Shown: positions 12,923-14,387 of the stretch, piece by piece
How positions within the stretch are numbered: the stretch's first letter is position 1
Layout: every line of letters starts with the position of its first letter
Assembly (NCBI GenBank): GCA_017472105.1
Contig: JAFUQY010000191.1
Location: 1 to 14,387 of the forward strand
Reading direction: 5' to 3'
DNA length: 14,387 nucleotides
Source: Clostridia bacterium
GTDB lineage: Bacteria; Bacillota_A; Clostridia; Oscillospirales; CAG-272
Translations under genes and position numbers: made by a program
Notes under the pieces: generated by a model
What the model was told of the DNA's origin: nothing
What the model saw: only the letters and a program-made list of their open reading frames with translations
Database searches by the model: none

Positions 12923-14011
12923 ATGGAAAAGAACTTCTACGAAATTCTCACACATTTCAACCTCCCTCTCAACCCCTCTCCTTACGGAAACGGTCATATC
13001 AACGATACCTACATCGTTCATTCCCAGCCCGACTACATTCTCCAGCGCATCAACAAGAATGTTTTCACCAATCCTCCGGCAGTTATGGAAAACATTCAGG
13101 GCGTCACCGAATTCCTGCGTAAGAAGATCGTTGAAAACGGCGGCGATCCCGACCGTGAAACCCTGAATCTGATCTGCACCACCGACGGCAAGCCCTACTA
13201 CGAAGACGAAAACGGCGAATTCTACCGCGTCTTCAAGTTCATCGACCATGCCGTTTCCTACGATCTGGTTGAAAATCCCACCCAGCTCTACAATGCCGCA
13301 CGTGCATTCGGCAAGTTCCAGAACATGCTCGCGGACTACCCGGCGGAAAAGCTCCACGAAACCATCGTCGACTTCCACAACACCAAGGCACGCTTCGGAC
13401 AGTTCGCCGACGCTGTTGCAAACGATGCGGCAGGCCGTGCAAAGGATGTTCAGGAAGAAATCAAGTTCGTTCTCGACCGTGAAGCGGATTGCAGCGTGGT
13501 TGTTGACGCAATCGCTGAAGGCAGAATCCCGCTCCGTGTTACCCACAACGACACCAAGCTGAACAACGTCATGCTCGACGACAAGACCGGCGACGGCGTA
13601 TGCGTCATCGACCTTGACACCGTTATGCCCGGCTCCCTCCTGTACGACTACGGCGACGCTCTCCGTTTCGGCGGCTCCTCCGGTGCGGAAGACGAAAAGG
13701 ATCTTGACAAGATCTACTTTGTCGTGGAAAACTTCGAAGCATTCACCCGCGGATTCCTTGAAACCCTTCCCTCCATCACTGAGGAAGAAATCAAGCTCCT
13801 GCCCTTCTCCATCAAGCTCATGACGCTCGAGTGCGGCTCCCGTTTCCTCGCAGACTACCTCAACGGCGACGTTTACTTCAAGGTTCACCGCGAAGGTCAC
13901 AACCTCGACCGCTGCCGTACCCAGTTCAAACTGGTCAAGGACATCGAAGACAAGATGGACGAACTGAACGCAATCGTTGCAAAGATCGCAGCGGAAGTCA
14001 AGAATGCATAA
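12923..14011 (+). CDS. nahK: N-acetylhexosamine 1-kinase (NahK)-type sugar kinase
   Basis: A 362-residue cytoplasmic kinase of the aminoglycoside-phosphotransferase fold. From memory it closely parallels the Bifidobacterium NahK/LnpB sequence in length (about 360) and in conserved blocks: Y-G-N-G-H-I-N-D-T-Y at 21-30 (nucleotide loop), Y-I-L-Q-R-I-N at 38-44, V-S-Y-D-L-V near 111, the catalytic loop R-V-T-H-N-D-T-K-L-N-N with D210 as base and N215 as metal ligand, I-D-L-D-T-V-M-P-G-S at 229-238 with the metal-binding aspartate, and M-T-L-E-C-G-x-R-F-L-A-D-Y near 300-312. NahK phosphorylates GlcNAc or GalNAc at C1 with ATP, feeding the lacto-N-biose/galacto-N-biose pathway. No phosphorylase or uridylyltransferase of that pathway is in the window, so another sugar remains possible. 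The ATG at 12923 has AAAGGA 8 nt upstream. Lysine codons are nearly all AAG, implying strong expression. It is a single-gene transcript. Confidence 0.85.
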   Translation: MEKNFYEILTHFNLPLNPSPYGNGHINDTYIVHSQPDYILQRINKNVFTNPPAVMENIQGVTEFLRKKIVENGGDPDRETLNLICTTDGKPYYEDENGEFYRVFKFIDHAVSYDLVENPTQLYNAARAFGKFQNMLADYPAEKLHETIVDFHNTKARFGQFADAVANDAAGRAKDVQEEIKFVLDREADCSVVVDAIAEGRIPLRVTHNDTKLNNVMLDDKTGDGVCVIDLDTVMPGSLLYDYGDALRFGGSSGAEDEKDLDKIYFVVENFEAFTRGFLETLPSITEEEIKLLPFSIKLMTLECGSRFLADYLNGDVYFKVHREGHNLDRCRTQFKLVKDIEDKMDELNAIVAKIAAEVKNA

Positions 14012-14035
14012 TTGAATGAATTGACCTGAATACAG

Positions 14036-14085
14036 CAAAAGACGGCAGTTTCCATGGGATTTTCCCCGGAATTCTGCCGTTTTTC
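14036..14085. terminator. Bidirectional terminator between nahK and the GNAT gene
   Basis: ACGGCAG (14042-14048) pairs with CTGCCGT (14074-14080); inside, TTCC/GGAA and GGG/CCC can add further pairs. A-rich sequence before and TTTTT after (14080-14084) give a U-tract on the + strand, and CTTTTG one on the - strand. It sits between convergent stop codons at 14011 and 14091. Confidence 0.8.
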
Positions 14086-14090
14086 TGTTT

Positions 14091-14387
14091 TCAGAGATTT
14101 TTGCCGTAGTACAGAATCAGCTCGTCGTCCTCGATCTCGTGCAGGATGAAGTCGCGGTAGCCCCAGTGGAGATAGATGGCGAGATTGCGGGCCTCCTTCG
14201 CTTCGACGCCGATGGTGATGCGCGTGAATCCGTGCTCCTTCGCGTACTGCTCCATGAGCTTCATGAGCGCGGAGATGTGCCCCTGATTCTCGTATTCCTT
14301 CCGGATGCGGAGCGCGTTGACGTTGGTGACGGTTTTCCCGTCGGCGAGATCGGTTCTGCCGCTGATCGCGGAGCATGCGGGATCGAA
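14091..14387 (-). CDS. GNAT family N-acetyltransferase, C-terminal part (5' end outside window)
   Basis: The minus-strand frame ending at the TGA of 14091-14093 is open to the right edge, giving 98 residues of the C-terminal half of a GNAT-fold enzyme. Visible parts: the strand A-L-R-I-R-K-E-Y, then N-Q-G-H-I-S-A-L-M at 34-42 in the place of the acetyl-CoA pyrophosphate-binding loop, the helix L-M-E-Q-Y-A-K-E-H-G, the strand T-R-I-T-I-G-V-E-A, and N-L-A-I-Y-L-H-W-G-Y at 68-77, matching motif B (A-x-x-L-Y-x-k-x-G-F). The pyrophosphate loop differs from the usual R-G-x-G-I-G, a divergent but recognisable form. GNAT enzymes transfer acetyl from acetyl-CoA to an amine on a protein, antibiotic or metabolite; the acceptor cannot be told. 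The usual N-terminal substrate half and the start are beyond the edge. Confidence 0.85.
   Translation of the reverse strand, partial: FDPACSAISGRTDLADGKTVTNVNALRIRKEYENQGHISALMKLMEQYAKEHGFTRITIGVEAKEARNLAIYLHWGYRDFILHEIEDDELILYYGKNL

Noticed and set aside
12905..14038. A 377-codon minus-strand frame opposite nahK
   Set aside because: It lies antisense to a gene with clear kinase motifs, and its translation is low-complexity Val/Glu-rich without a ribosome site.
13897..14376. A 159-codon minus-strand frame over the right-edge gene
   Set aside because: Its product is Arg/His-rich and nonsensical, and it crosses the terminator; the adjacent frame ending at 14091 gives a clear GNAT sequence.

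Overview
The window looks like a chromosomal stretch from an uncultured, probably gut-associated, low-to-mid GC Clostridia (Oscillospirales/Christensenellales-like). The reasons are the pth-mfd-PrsA-like lipoprotein gene order typical of Firmicutes, consensus sigma-A promoters, AGGAGG-type ribosome binding sites, and an acidic-linker sugar-binding lipoprotein of the kind common in gut Clostridia. This placement is inferred from gene content and style; no marker gene here fixes the genus. I see no tRNA, rRNA, CRISPR array, IS element, prophage or integration site.

Layout. Positions 1-4346 (+ strand) are a carbohydrate-flavoured block: the 3' part of a Gfo/Idh/MocA oxidoreductase, a terminator, a strong promoter, a solute-binding lipoprotein with its own terminator, then a second promoter driving a small P-loop kinase and a TIM-barrel glycoside-hydrolase-like protein. 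A bidirectional terminator at 4353-4392 separates this from a long minus-strand block (4407-12630). Read in transcription order, that block holds MBL-fold hydrolase then GloA-like VOC protein; pth, mfd and a PrsA/parvulin lipoprotein; and Old Yellow Enzyme-type reductase then MarR regulator. Next, on the + strand (12923-14011), is an N-acetylhexosamine 1-kinase (NahK)-type sugar kinase. It ends at another bidirectional terminator shared with a GNAT acetyltransferase that runs off the right edge.

How the genes work together. Pth (recycling of peptidyl-tRNA), Mfd (rescue of stalled RNA polymerase and coupling to repair) and the PrsA-like foldase are a housekeeping cluster with conserved order. 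The binding lipoprotein, Gfo/Idh oxidoreductase, GH-like protein and NahK-type kinase point to uptake and breakdown of amino-sugar or other host or plant glycans, but no permease, transporter ATPase or glycoside phosphorylase lies in the window, so the pathway cannot be closed here. The reductase/MarR and MBL/VOC pairs look like small detoxification operons.

Most of the window is ordinary. The observations most worth checking are: a near-perfect promoter for pth-mfd followed by a hairpin with a U-tract inside the leader (possible attenuation); tandem direct repeats next to the nahK and reductase promoters (possible operators); the MBL/VOC pair as a possible glyoxalase I/II-like unit; and the uncharacterised kinase plus GH-like pair, in which the usual second catalytic carboxylate is not obvious.
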